Shown: positions 1-11,638 of the stretch, one piece after another
Position numbering within the stretch: the first letter of the stretch is position 1
Layout of the letters: each line of letters begins with the position of its first letter
NCBI GenBank assembly: GCA_947650365.1
Contig: OX393551.1
Span: forward strand, 2,624,001-2,688,000
From: Chamaelirium japonicum
Taxonomy: Eukaryota; Streptophyta; Magnoliopsida; Liliales; Melanthiaceae
Direction of reading: 5' to 3'
DNA length: 64,000 bases
Translations under genes and position numbers: made by a program
Notes under the pieces: generated by a model
Databases searched by the model: none
Seen by the model: the letters and a program-made list of their open reading frames with translations, nothing else
Told to the model about the DNA's origin: nothing

Positions 1-3000
1 TTCTAATTCATTCGTACGATCCATTCTAATTCATTCATACGATCCATTCTAATTCATTCGTACGATCCATTCTAATTCATTCGTACAATCCATTCTAATT
101 CATTCGCACGATCCATTCGCATTCACTCAAACGATCCATTCTAATTCATTCATATGATCCATTCATTCGTACGATCCATTCTTACTCATTCGTACGATCC
201 ATTCTAATTCATTTGCACGAAGGTATCCATTCTAATTCATTCGTACTATTCGTGCGAATGAATTAGAATGGATCATATGGTTGAGTAAGAATGGATTGTA
301 CGAATGAAATAGAATAGATCGTACGAATGAATTTGAATGGATCATGCTAATGAATTAGAATTGATCGTACGAATGAATTAGAATAGATTGTGCAAATGAA
401 TTAAAATGGATGCATTCGTTCGAATGGATTATAATGGATCGTATGAATGAATTAGAATGGATCGTATGAATTAGAATGGATCGTATGAATGAATTAGAAT
501 GGATCGTATGAATGAAATAGAATGGATCGTACGAATGAATTAGAATGGATCGTGCGAATGAATTAGAATGGATCGTGCAAATGAGTAAGAATGCATCGTA
601 CGAATGAAATAGAATGGATCGTATGAATGAATTAGATTGGATCGTCTTAATGAATTAGAATGGATCGTACGAATGAATTAGAATAGATCGTACGAATGAA
701 TTAGAATAGATACGAATGGATCGTATGAATGAATTAGAATGGATAGAACGAATGTATTAGAATGGATCGTACGAATGAATTAGAATGGATTGAATTAGAA
801 TAAATCGTACGAATGAATTAGAATGAATCATACCGTATGAACGAATTAGAATGGATCATATGAACATTCTAATTCATTCGTACGATCCATTCTAATTCAT
901 TCGTATGATCTATTCTAATTCATTCGCATGATCCATTCTAATTCTTTCGTACGATCCATTTTAATTCATTCGCACGATCCATTATAATTCATTCATACGA
1001 TCCATTCTAATTCATTCTTACGATCCATTCTAATTTCTTCATATGATCTATTCTAATTCCTTCGTACGATCCATTCTAATTCATTCGCACGATCCATTCT
1101 AATTCATTCATACGATCCATTCTAATTCATTCGTACGATCCATTCCAATTCATTCGTACGATCCATTCTAATTCATTCGCACAATCTATTCTAATTCATT
1201 CGCACAATCTATTCTAATTCATTCGCACGATCCATTCTAATTCATTCGCACGATCCATTCTAATTCATTCGCACAATCTATTCTAATTCATTTGTACGAT
1301 CCATTCTAATTCATTCGCACGATCCATTCTAATTCATTCATACGATCCATTCTATTTCATTCGTACGATCCATTCTAATTCATTCGTACGATCCATTCTA
1401 ATTCATTCGTACGATCCATTCTAATTCATTCGCACAATCTATTCTAATTCATTCGTACGATCCATTCGAATTCATTCGCATGATCCATTCTAATTCATTC
1501 ATACGATCCATTCTATTTCATTCGTACGATCCATTCTTACTCATTCGTACGATCCATTCTAATTCATTTGCACGAAGGTATCCATTCTAATTCATTCGTA
1601 CTATCCATTCTAATTCCTTCATACGATCCATTCTAATTACTTCGTACGAATGAATTAGAATGGATCGAACGAATGAATTAGAATGGATACATTCGTGCAA
1701 AAGAATTAGAATGGATTGTATGAATGAATTAGAATGGATCGTGCGAATGAATTAGAATGGATCGTGCGAATGAATTAGAATGGATCGTATGAATGAAATA
1801 GAATGGATCGTGCGAATGAATTAGAATGGATCGTACGAATGAATTAGAATGGATCGTACGAATGAATTAGAATGGATCGTACGAATGAATTAGAATGGAT
1901 TGAATTAGAATGAATCGTACGAATGAATTAGAATGAATCATACCGTACGAATGAATTAGAATGGATCGTACGAAGGAATTAGAATGGATCGTGCGAATAA
2001 ATTAGAATGGATCGTATGAATGAATTAGAATAGATTGTGCGATTGGATTAGAATGGATCATACGATTGAGTAAGAATGGATTGTACGAATGAAATAGAAT
2101 AGATGTACGAATGAATTAGAATGGATCATGCGAATAAATTAGAATGGATCGTATGAATGAATTAGAATCGATCGTACGAATGAATTAGAATGGATCATGC
2201 GAATGAATTAGAATGGATTGAATTAGAATGAATCGTACGAATGAGTAATAATGGATCCATTCTATTTCATTCGTACAAACCATTCTAATTCATTCATACG
2301 ATCCTTTCTAATTCCTCGTACGAATGAATTAGACTGGATTGCATGAATGAATTAGAATAGATCGTACGAATGAATTAGAATGGATCGTACGAAATATATC
2401 CATTCTAATTCATTCGTACGATCCATTCTAATTCATTCGTATGATCCATTCTTACTCATTCGTACGATCTAATCTAATTCATTCATACGATCCATTCTAT
2501 GATCCATTCTAATTCATTCGTACGTTCCATTCTAATTCATTCGTACGATCCATTCAAATTCATTAATACGATCCATTCTAATTCATTAGCCCGATCCATT
2601 CTAATTCATTCATACGATCCATTCTAATTCATTCGTACGATCCATTCTAATTCATTCGTACGATCCATTCTAATTCATTCGCACGAATGAATCCATTCTA
2701 ATTCATTCGTATGATCTATTCTAATTCATTCGCATGAATGTATCCATTCTAATTCATTCGCACGATCCATTCTAATTCATTCGCACGATCCATTCTAATT
2801 CATTCATACAATCCATTCTACTTCTTTTGCTCGAATGTATCCATTCTAATTCATTCGTACGATCCATTCTAATTCATTCGTACGATCCATTCTAATTCAT
2901 TCGCACAATCCATTCTAATTCATTCACACTCATACGATCCATTCTAATTCATTCGTACGAATGTATCCGTTCTAATTCATTCGTACGATCCATTCTAATT

Positions 3001-5799
3001 CATTCGCACAATCTATTCTAATTCATTCGAACGATCCATTCTAAGTCATTCGTACGATCCATTCTAATTCATTCGCACGATCCATTCGCATTCACTCAAA
3101 CGATCCATTCTAATTCATTCATATGATCCATTCTAATTCATTCGCACGAATGTATCCATTCTAATTCATTCGTACGATCCATTCTAATTCATTCGTACGA
3201 TCCATTCTTACTCATTTGTACGATCCATTCTAATTCATTCGCACGATCCATTCTAATTCATTCATACAATCCATTCTACTTCTTTTGCACGAATGTATCC
3301 ATTCTAATTCATTCGTACGATCCATTCTAATTCATTCGTACGATCCATTCTAATTCATTCGCACAATCCATTCTAATTCATTCACACTCATACGATCCAT
3401 TCTAATTCATTCGCACGAATGTATCCGTTCTAATTCATTCGTACGATCCATTCTAATTCATTCGCACAATCTATTCTAATTCATTCGAACGATCCATTCT
3501 AAGTCATTCGTACGATCCATTCTAATTCATTCGCACGATCCATTCTAATTCATTCGTACGATCCATTCTATTTCATTCGTATGACCCATTCTAATTCATA
3601 AGTACGATCCATTCTAATTCATTCAAACGATCCATTCTATTTCATTCGTACGATCCATTCTAATTCATTCGCAAAATCTATTCTTATTCATTCATACGAA
3701 TGTATCCACTCTAATTCATTCGCACAATCCATTCTAATTCATTCACACTCATACGATCCATTCTAATTCATTCGCACGAATGTATCCGTTCTAATTCATT
3801 CGTACGATCCATTCTAATTCATTCGCACAATCTATTCTAATTCATTCGAACGATCCATTCTACGAATGAATTAGAATGAATCATACCGTACGAATGAATT
3901 AGAATGGATCATACGAAGGAATTAGAATGGATCGTACGAATGAATTAGAATGGATCTTACGAATGAATTAGAATGGATCGTACGAATGAATTAGAATGGA
4001 TTGCATTAGAATGAATCGTACGAATGAATTAGAATGAATCATACCGTACGAATAAATTAGAATGGATCATACGAAGGAATTAGAATGGATTGTGCGAATA
4101 AATTAGAATGGATCGTACGAATGAAATAGAATGGATCGTTTGAGTGAATTGGAATAGATTGTGCGAATGAATTAGACTGGATCGTACGAATGAATTAGAA
4201 TGGATCGTATGAATGAATTAGAAACGATCGTGCGAATGAATTAGAATGGATCGTACGAATGAATTAGAATAGATTGTGCGAATGAATTAGAATGGATCGT
4301 GCGAAGGAATTAGAATGGATCGTACGAAGGAATTAGAATGGATCGTACGAAGGAATTAGAATGGATAGTACGAATGAATTAGAATGGATACCTTCGTGCA
4401 AATGAATTAGAATGGATCGTACGAATGAGTAAGAATGGATCGTACGAATGAAATAGAATGGATCCTATGAATGAATTAGAATGGATCGTGCGAATGAATT
4501 AGAATGGATCGTACGAATGAATTAGAATGGATAGTACGAATGAATTAGAATGGATACCTTCGTGCAAATGAATTAGAATGGATCGTACGAATGAGTAAGA
4601 ATGGATCGTACGAATGAAATAGAATGGATCGTATGAATGAATTAGAATGGATCGTGCGAATGAATTAGAATGGATCGTACGAATGAATTAGAATAGATTG
4701 TGCGAATGAATTAGAATGGATCGTACGAATGAATTCGATTGGATCGTACGAATGTATTAGAATGGATCGTGCGAATGAATTAGAATGGATCGTACGAATG
4801 AACTAGAATGGATCGTACGAATGAATTAGAATGGATCATGCTAATGAATTAGAATTGATCGTACGAATGAATTAGAATAGATTGTGCGAATGAATTAAAA
4901 TGGATCGTATAAATGAATTAGAATGGATCGTATGAATGAATTAGAATGGATCGTGCGAATGAATTAAAATGGATCGTATGAATGAAATAGAATGGATCGT
5001 ATGAATTAGAATGGATCGTACGAATGAAATAGAATGGATCGTATGAATGAATTAGAATGGATCGTGCGAATGAATTAGAATGGATCGTACGAAGGAATTA
5101 GAATGGATCGTACGAAGGAATTAGAATGGATAGTACGAATAACTTAGAATGGATACCTTCATGCAAATGAATTAGAATGGATCGTACGAATAAGTAAGAA
5201 TGGATCGTACGAATGAATTAGAATGGATCGTATGCATGAATTAGAATGGATCGTGCGAATGAATTAGAATGGATCGTACGAATGAATTAGAATGGATCGT
5301 ACGAAGGAATTAGAATGGATCGTATGAATGAATTAGAATGGATCGTGCGAATGAATTAGAATGGATCGTACGAATGAAATAGAATGGATTCGCACAAATG
5401 TATCCATTCTAATTCATTCATACGAGCCATTCTAATTCATTCATACGATCCATTCTATTTCATTCGTACGATCCATTCTTACTCATTCGTACGATCCATT
5501 CTAATTCATTTGCACGAAGGTATCCTTTCTAATTCATTCGTACTATCCATTCTAATTCCTTCGTACGATCCATTCTAATTCATTCATACGATCCATTCTA
5601 ATTCTTTCGCACGAATGTATCCATTCTAATTCATTCGTACGATCCATTCTAATTCATTCATACGATCCATTCTAATTCTACGATCCATTCTTACTCATTC
5701 GTATTATCCATTTTAATTCATTCACACGAATGTATCAACTCTAATTCATTCGTACGATTCATTCAAATTCAATCCATTCTAATTCATTCGTACGATCCA
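1..5799. repeat. Higher-order repeat (HOR) copy 1, 5.8 kb, left part
   Basis: Position 1 aligns with 5800, so the window opens inside an HOR copy; the phase boundary chosen here is arbitrary. Orientation blocks: plus 1-249, minus 250-864, plus 865-1646, minus 1647-2255, plus 2256-2318, minus 2319-2395, plus 2396-3861, minus 3862-5395, then plus again. The offset to copy 2 is 5799 bp up to position 864, 5861 after it, and 5839 by position 3861. Copy 1 therefore lacks 62 bp at 864 (the text runs TGAACATTCT directly) and has one extra 23-bp unit near 1860-1890. It also differs by scattered substitutions and by a one-base loss near 2314. Confidence 0.93.
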
Positions 5800-6049
5800 T
5801 TCTAATTCATTCGTACGACCCATTCTAATTCATTCATACGATCCATTCTAATTCATTCGTACGATCCATTCTAATTCATTCGTACAATCCATTCTAATTC
5901 ATTCGCACGATCCATTCGCATTCACTCAAACGATCCATTCTAATTCATTCATATGATCCATTCATTCGTACGATCCATTCTTACTCATTCGTACGATCCA
6001 TTCTAATTCATTTGCACGAAGGTATCCATTCTAATTCATTCGTACTATT
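5389..6049 (+). repeat. HOR plus block a, spanning copies 1 and 2
   Basis: It opens with the recurrent junction GGATTCGCACAAATGTATCC (5386-5405, one base off the common form) and closes at CGTACTATTCGTGCGAATG. It carries the ordered variants TATTTC, TTACTC, TTTGCACGAAGG, ACTATCC, CCTTCG, and later CGCATTCACTCAAACG. The same block recurs at 11229-11889 and, diverged, at 24140-24798. Confidence 0.9.
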
Positions 6050-6721
6050 CGTGCGAATGAATTAGAATGGATCATATGGTTGAGTAAGAATGGATTGTAC
6101 GAATGAAATAGAATAGATCGTACGAATGAATTTGAATGGATCATGCTAATGAATTAGAATTGATCGTACGAATGAATTAGAATAGATTGTGCGAATGAAT
6201 TAAAATGGATGCATTCGTTCGAATGGATTATAATGGATCGTATGAATGAATTAGAATGGATCGTATGAATTAGAATGGATCGTATGAATGAATTAGAATG
6301 GATCGTATGAATGAAATAGAATGGATCGTACGAATGAATTAGAATGGATCGTGCGAATGAATTAGAATGGATCGTGCAAATGAGTAAGAATGCATCGTAC
6401 GAATGAAATAGAATGGATCGTATGAATGAATTAGATTGGATCGTCTTAATGAATTAGAATGGATCGTACGAATGACTTAGAATAGATCGTACGAATGAAT
6501 TAGAATAGATACGAATGGATCGTATGAATGAATTAGAATGGATAGAACGAATGTATTAGAATGGATCGTACGAATGAATTAGAATGGATTGAATTAGAAT
6601 AAATCGTACGAATGAATTAGAATGAATCATACCGTACGAACGAATTAGAATGGATCATATGAATGAATTAGAATGGATCGTATGAATGAATTAGAATGGA
6701 TCGTACGAATGAATTAGAATG
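6050..6721 (-). repeat. HOR minus block b
   Basis: It begins with a CATACGGTTGAG-type variant (here CATATGGTTGAG) and contains GATACGAATGG and the CATACCGTACG unit. It ends GAATTAGAATGTATCC, where orientation flips. In copy 1 its last 62 bp are deleted. Confidence 0.9.
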
Positions 6722-7507
6722 TATCCATTCTAATTCATTCGTACGATCCATTCTAATTCATTCGTATGATCTATTCTAATTCATTCGCATGATCCATTCT
6801 AATTCTTTCGTACGATCCATTTTAATTCATTCGCACGATCCATTATAATTCATTCATACGATCCATTCTAATTCATTCTTACGATCCATTCTAATTTCTT
6901 CATATGATCTATTCTAATTCCTTCGTACGATCCATTCTAATTCATTCGCACGATCCATTCTAATTCATTCATACGATCCATTCTAATTCATTCGTACGAT
7001 CCATTCTAATTCATTCGTACGATCCATTCTAATTCATTCGCACAATCTATTCTAATTCATTCGCACAATCTATTCTAATTCATTCGCACGATCCATTCTA
7101 ATTCATTCGCACGATCCATTCTAATTCATTCGCACAATCTATTCTAATTCATTTGTACGATCTATTCTAATTCATTCACACGATCCATTCTAATTCATTC
7201 ATACGATCCATTCTATTTCATTCGTACGATCCATTCTAATTCATTCGTACGATCCATTCTAATTCATTCGTACGATCCATTCTAATTCATTCGCACAATC
7301 TATTCTAATTCATTCGTACGATCCATTCGAATTCATTCGCATGATCCATTCTAATTCATTCATACGATCCATTCTATTTCATTCGTACGATCCATTCTTA
7401 CTCATTCGTACGATCCATTCTAATTCATTTGCACGAAGGTATCCATTCTAATTCATTCGTACTATCCATTCTAATTCCTTCATACGATCCATTCTAATTA
7501 CTTCGTA
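6722..7507 (+). repeat. HOR plus block c
   Basis: It is marked by TTTCTTCATATG and repeated CGCACAATCTATTC units. Near its right end it has the TATTTC, TTACTC, GAAGG, ACTATCC series. It ends in a palindromic flip, TACTTCGTACGAATG. Confidence 0.9.
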
Positions 7508-8093
7508 CGAATGAATTAGAATGGATCGAACGAATGAATTAGAATGGATACATTCGTGCAAAAGAATTAGAATGGATTGTATGAATGAATTAGAATGGAT
7601 CGTGCGAATGAATTAGAATGGATCGTGCGAATGAATTAGAATGGATCGTATGAATGAAATAGAATGGATCGTGCGAATGAATTAGAATGGATCGTACGAA
7701 TGAATTAGAATGGATCGTACGAATGAATTAGAATGGATTGAATTAGAATGAATCGTACGAATGAATTAGAATGAATCATACCGTACGAATGAATTAGAAT
7801 GGATCGTACGAAGGAATTAGAATGGATCGTGCGAATAAATTAGAATGGATCGTATGAATGAATTAGAATAGATTGTGCGATTGGATTAGAATGGATCATA
7901 CGATTGAGTAAGAATGGATTGTACGAATGAAATAGAATAGATGTACGAATGAATTAGAATGGATCATGCGAATAAATTAGAATGGATCGTATGAATGAAT
8001 TAGAATCGATCGTACGAATGAATTAGAATGGATCATGCGAATGAATTAGAATGGATTGAATTAGAATGAATCGTACGAATGAGTAATAATGGA
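7508..8093 (-). repeat. HOR minus block d
   Basis: It has two consecutive canonical units (7684-7735) where copy 1 has three, then the short form ATTGAATTAGAATGAATCG and a CGATTGAGTAAG variant. It ends GTAATAATGGATCCATTC, so a BamHI-like GGATCC (8091-8096) arises by fusion of opposite unit ends. Confidence 0.9.
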
Positions 8094-8157
8094 TCCATTC
8101 TATTTCATTCGTACAATCCATTCTAATTCATTCATACGATCCTTTCTAATTCCTTCG
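8094..8157 (+). repeat. HOR short plus block e
   Basis: Fewer than three units, ending CCTTCGTACGAATG, a palindromic plus-to-minus flip. Copy 1 has lost one T here (CCTCGTACG). Confidence 0.88.
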
Positions 8158-8235
8158 TACGAATGAATTAGACTGGATTGCATGAATGAATTAGAATAGA
8201 TCGTACGAATGAATTAGAATGGATCGTACGAAATA
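8158..8235 (-). repeat. HOR short minus block f
   Basis: About three units, with ACTGGATTGCATG. It closes with the unusual GTACGAAATATATCC found only at this point of each HOR copy (2396, 8235, 14075). Confidence 0.88.
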
Positions 8236-9700
8236 TATCCATTCTAATTCATTCGTACGATCCATTCTAATTCATTCGTATGATCCATTCTTACTCATTC
8301 GTACGATCTAATCTAATTCATTCATACGATCCATTCTACGATCCATTCTAATTCATTCGTACGTTCCATTCTAATTCATTCATACGATCCATTCAAATTC
8401 ATTAATACGATCCATTCTAATTCATTAGCCCGATCCATTCTAATTCATTCATACGATCCATTCTAATTCATTCGTACGATCCATTCTAATTCATTCGTAC
8501 GATCCATTCTAATTCATTCGCACGAATGAATCCATTCTAATTCATTCGTATGATCTATTCTAATTCATTCGCATGAATGTATCCATTCTAATTCATTCGC
8601 ACGATCCATTCTAATTCATTCGCACGATCCATTCTAATTCATTCATACAATCCATTCTACTTCTTTTGCTCGAATGTATCCATTCTAATTCATTCGTACG
8701 ATCCATTCTAATTCATTCGTACGATCCATTCTAATTCATTCGCACAATCCTTTCTAATTCATTCACACTCATACGATCCATTCTAATTCATTCGTACGAA
8801 TGTATCCGTTCTAATTCATTCGTACGATCCATTCTAATTCATTCGCACAATCTATTCTAATTCATTCGAACGATCCATTCTAAGTCATTCGTACGATCCA
8901 TTCTAATTCATTCGCACGATCCATTCGCATTCACTCAAACGATCCATTCTAATTCATTCATATGATCCATTCTAATTCATTCGCACGAATGTATCCATTC
9001 TAATTCATTCGTACGATCCATTCTAATTCATTCGTACGATCCATTCTTACTCATTTGTACGATCCATTCTAATTCATTCGCACGATCCATTCTAATTCAT
9101 TCATACAATCCATTCTACTTCTTTTGCACGAATGTATCCATTCTAATTCATTCGTACGATCCATTCTAATTCATTCGTACGATCCATTCTAATTCATTCG
9201 CACAATCCATTCTAATTCATTCACACTCATACGATCCATTCTAATTCATTCGCACGAATGTATCCGTTCTAATTCATTCGTACGATCCATTCTAATTCAT
9301 TCGCACAATCTATTCTAATTCATTCGAACGATCCATTCTAAGTCATTCGTACGATCCATTCTAATTCATTCGCACGATCCATTCTAATTCATTCGTACGA
9401 TCCATTCTATTTCATTCGTATGACCCATTCTAATTCATAAGTACGATCCATTCTAATTCATTCAAACGATCCATTCTATTTCATTCGTACGATCCATTCT
9501 AATTCATTCGCAAAATCTATTCTAATTCATTCGTACGAATGTATCCACTCTAATTCATTCGCACAATCCATTCTAATTCATTGACACTCATACGATCCAT
9601 TCTAATTCATTCGCACGAATGTATCCGTTCTAATTCATTCGTACGATCCATTCTAATTCATTCGCACAATCTATTCTAATTCATTCGAACGATCCATTCT
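8236..9700 (+). repeat. HOR plus block g, longest plus block of the HOR
   Basis: It carries an internal near-duplication: the series TTCTTTTGCWCGAATG, CACACTCATACG, GTATCCGTTC, ATTCGAACG, CTAAGTCATTCG occurs at about 8660-8890 and again at about 9117-9350. Part of it recurs a third time near 9550-9700. The CATAAGTACG variant is at about 9436. Confidence 0.9.
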
Positions 9701-11234
9701 ACGAATGAATTAGAATGAATCATACCGTACGAATGAATTAGAATGGATCATACGAAGGAATTAGAATGGATCGTACGAATGAATTAGAATGGATCTTACG
9801 AATGAATTAGAATGGATCGTACGAATGAATTAGAATGGATTGCATTAGAATGAATCGTACGAATGAATTAGAATGAATCATACCGTACGAATAAATTAGA
9901 ATGGATCATACGAAGGAATTAGAATGGATTGTGCGAATAAATTAGAATGGATCGTACGAATGAAATAGAATGGATCGTTTGAGTGAATTGGAATAGATTG
10001 TGCGAATGAATTAGACTGGATCGTACGAATGAATTAGAATGGATCGTATGAATGAATTAGAAACGATCGTGCGAATGAATTAGAATGGATCGTACGAATG
10101 AATTAGAATAGATTGTGCGAATGAATTAGAATGGATCGTGCGAAGGAATTAGAATGGATCGTACGAAGGAATTAGAATGGATCGTACGAAGGAATTAGAA
10201 TGGATAGTACGAATGAATTAGAATGGATACCTTCGTGCAAATGAATTAGAATGGATCGTACGAATGAGTAAGAATGGATCGTACGAATGAAATAGAATGG
10301 ATCCTATGAATGAATTAGAATGGATCGTGCGAATGAATTAGAATGGATCGTACGAATGAATTAGAATGGATAGTACGAATGAATTAGAATGGATACCTTC
10401 GTGCAAATGAATTAGAATGGATCGTACGAATGAGTAAGAATGGATCGTACGAATGAAATAGAATGGATCGTATGAATGAATTAGAATGGATCGTGCGAAT
10501 GAATTAGAATGGATCGTACGAATGAATTAGAATAGATTGTGCGAATGAATTAGAATGGATCGTACGAATGAATTCGATTGGATCGTACGAATGTATTAGA
10601 ATGGATCGTGCGAATGAATTAGAATGGATCGTACGAATGAACTAGAATGGATCGTACGAATGAATTAGAATGGATCATGCTAATGAATTAGAATTGATCG
10701 TACGAATGAATTAGAATAGATTGTGCGAATGAATTAAAATGGATCGTATAAATGAATTAGAATGGATCGTATGAATGAATTAGAATGGATCGTGCGAATG
10801 AATTAAAATGGATCGTATGAATGAAATAGAATGGATCGTATGAATTAGAATGGATCGTACGAATGAAATAGAATGGATCGTATGAATGAATTAGAATGGA
10901 TCGTGCGAATGAATTAGAATGGATCGTACGAAGGAATTAGAATGGATCGTACGAAGGAATTAGAATGGATAGTACGAATAACTTAGAATGGATACCTTCA
11001 TGCAAATGAATTAGAATGGATCGTACGAATAAGTAAGAATGGATCGTACGAATGAATTAGAATGGATCGTATGCATGAATTAGAATGGATCGTGCGAATG
11101 AATTAGAATGGATCGTACGAATGAATTAGAATGGATCGTACGAAGGAATTAGAATGGATCGTATGAATGAATTAGAATGGATCGTGCGAATGAATTAGAA
11201 TGGATCGTACGAATGAAATAGAATGGATTCGCAC
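9701..11234 (-). repeat. HOR minus block h
   Basis: It contains two CATACCGTACG units and three inverted copies of the composite variant module (TAGTACG, ACCTTCGTGC, GAGTAAG, GAAATAG order) near 10200, 10370 and 10970. It closes at junction GGATTCGCACAAATGTATCC (11225-11244). Confidence 0.9.
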
Positions 11235-11638
11235 AAATGTATCCATTCTAATTCATTCATACGAGCCATTCTAATTCATTCATACGATCCATTCTATTTC
11301 ATTCGTACGATCCATTCTTACTCATTCGTACGATCCATTCTAATTCATTTGCACGAAGGTATCCTTTCTAATTCATTCGTACTATCCATTCTAATTCCTT
11401 CGTACGATCCATTCTAATTCATTCATACGATCCATTCTAATTCTTTCGCACGAATGTATCCATTCTAATTCATTCGTACGATCCATTCTAATTCATTCAT
11501 ACGATCCATTCTAATTCTACGATCCATTCTTACTCATTCGTATTATCCATTTTAATTCATTCACACGAATGTATCAACTCTAATTCATTCGTACGATTCA
11601 TTCAAATTCAATCCATTCTAATTCATTCGTACGATCCA

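Larger units (their letters stand above)
5800..11638. repeat. Higher-order repeat (HOR) copy 2, full 5,839-bp copy
   Basis: This is the only complete copy. Landmarks recur exactly 5,839 bp later in copy 3: a CGTACAATC variant at 5881 and 11720, and the plus-to-minus switch at 9700 and 15539. It shares derived bases with copy 3 that copy 1 lacks (for example GACTTAG at 6475 and 12314, against GAATTAG in copy 1), so copies 2 and 3 look like the youngest pair. By eye they differ by only a few substitutions per kb. Eight orientation blocks are carried along inside the repeat and are listed separately. Confidence 0.95.

Noticed and set aside
2253..2258. GGATCC (BamHI-like) sites at switches, also 8091-8096, 13930-13935 and 53861-53866, as possible cloning or adapter joins
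   Set aside because: They follow naturally from joining a minus unit ending GGAT to a plus unit starting CCATTC. Three of the four are the same place in HOR copies, and no vector sequence is next to them.
3841..3900. Terminal inverted repeats of a transposon
   Set aside because: The inverted repeats are the satellite itself on both sides, with no internal gene, no target-site duplication and no non-satellite DNA.
5384..5578. Open reading frames of 60-102 codons (also 11223-11417, 24133-24327, 35013-35321, 36403-36657, 37833-38039, 50577-50798, 58075-58326, 63516-63698)
   Set aside because: All translate to the same 23-residue period (three 23-bp units equal 69 bp), with HSNSFVRSILIHSYDPF-like text. 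A canonical run has a TAA every 69 bp in each frame of the plus-unit strand; frames stay open only where the unit that would show it is a TATTTC or similar variant. They recur with the repeats, cross orientation switches and have no start context.
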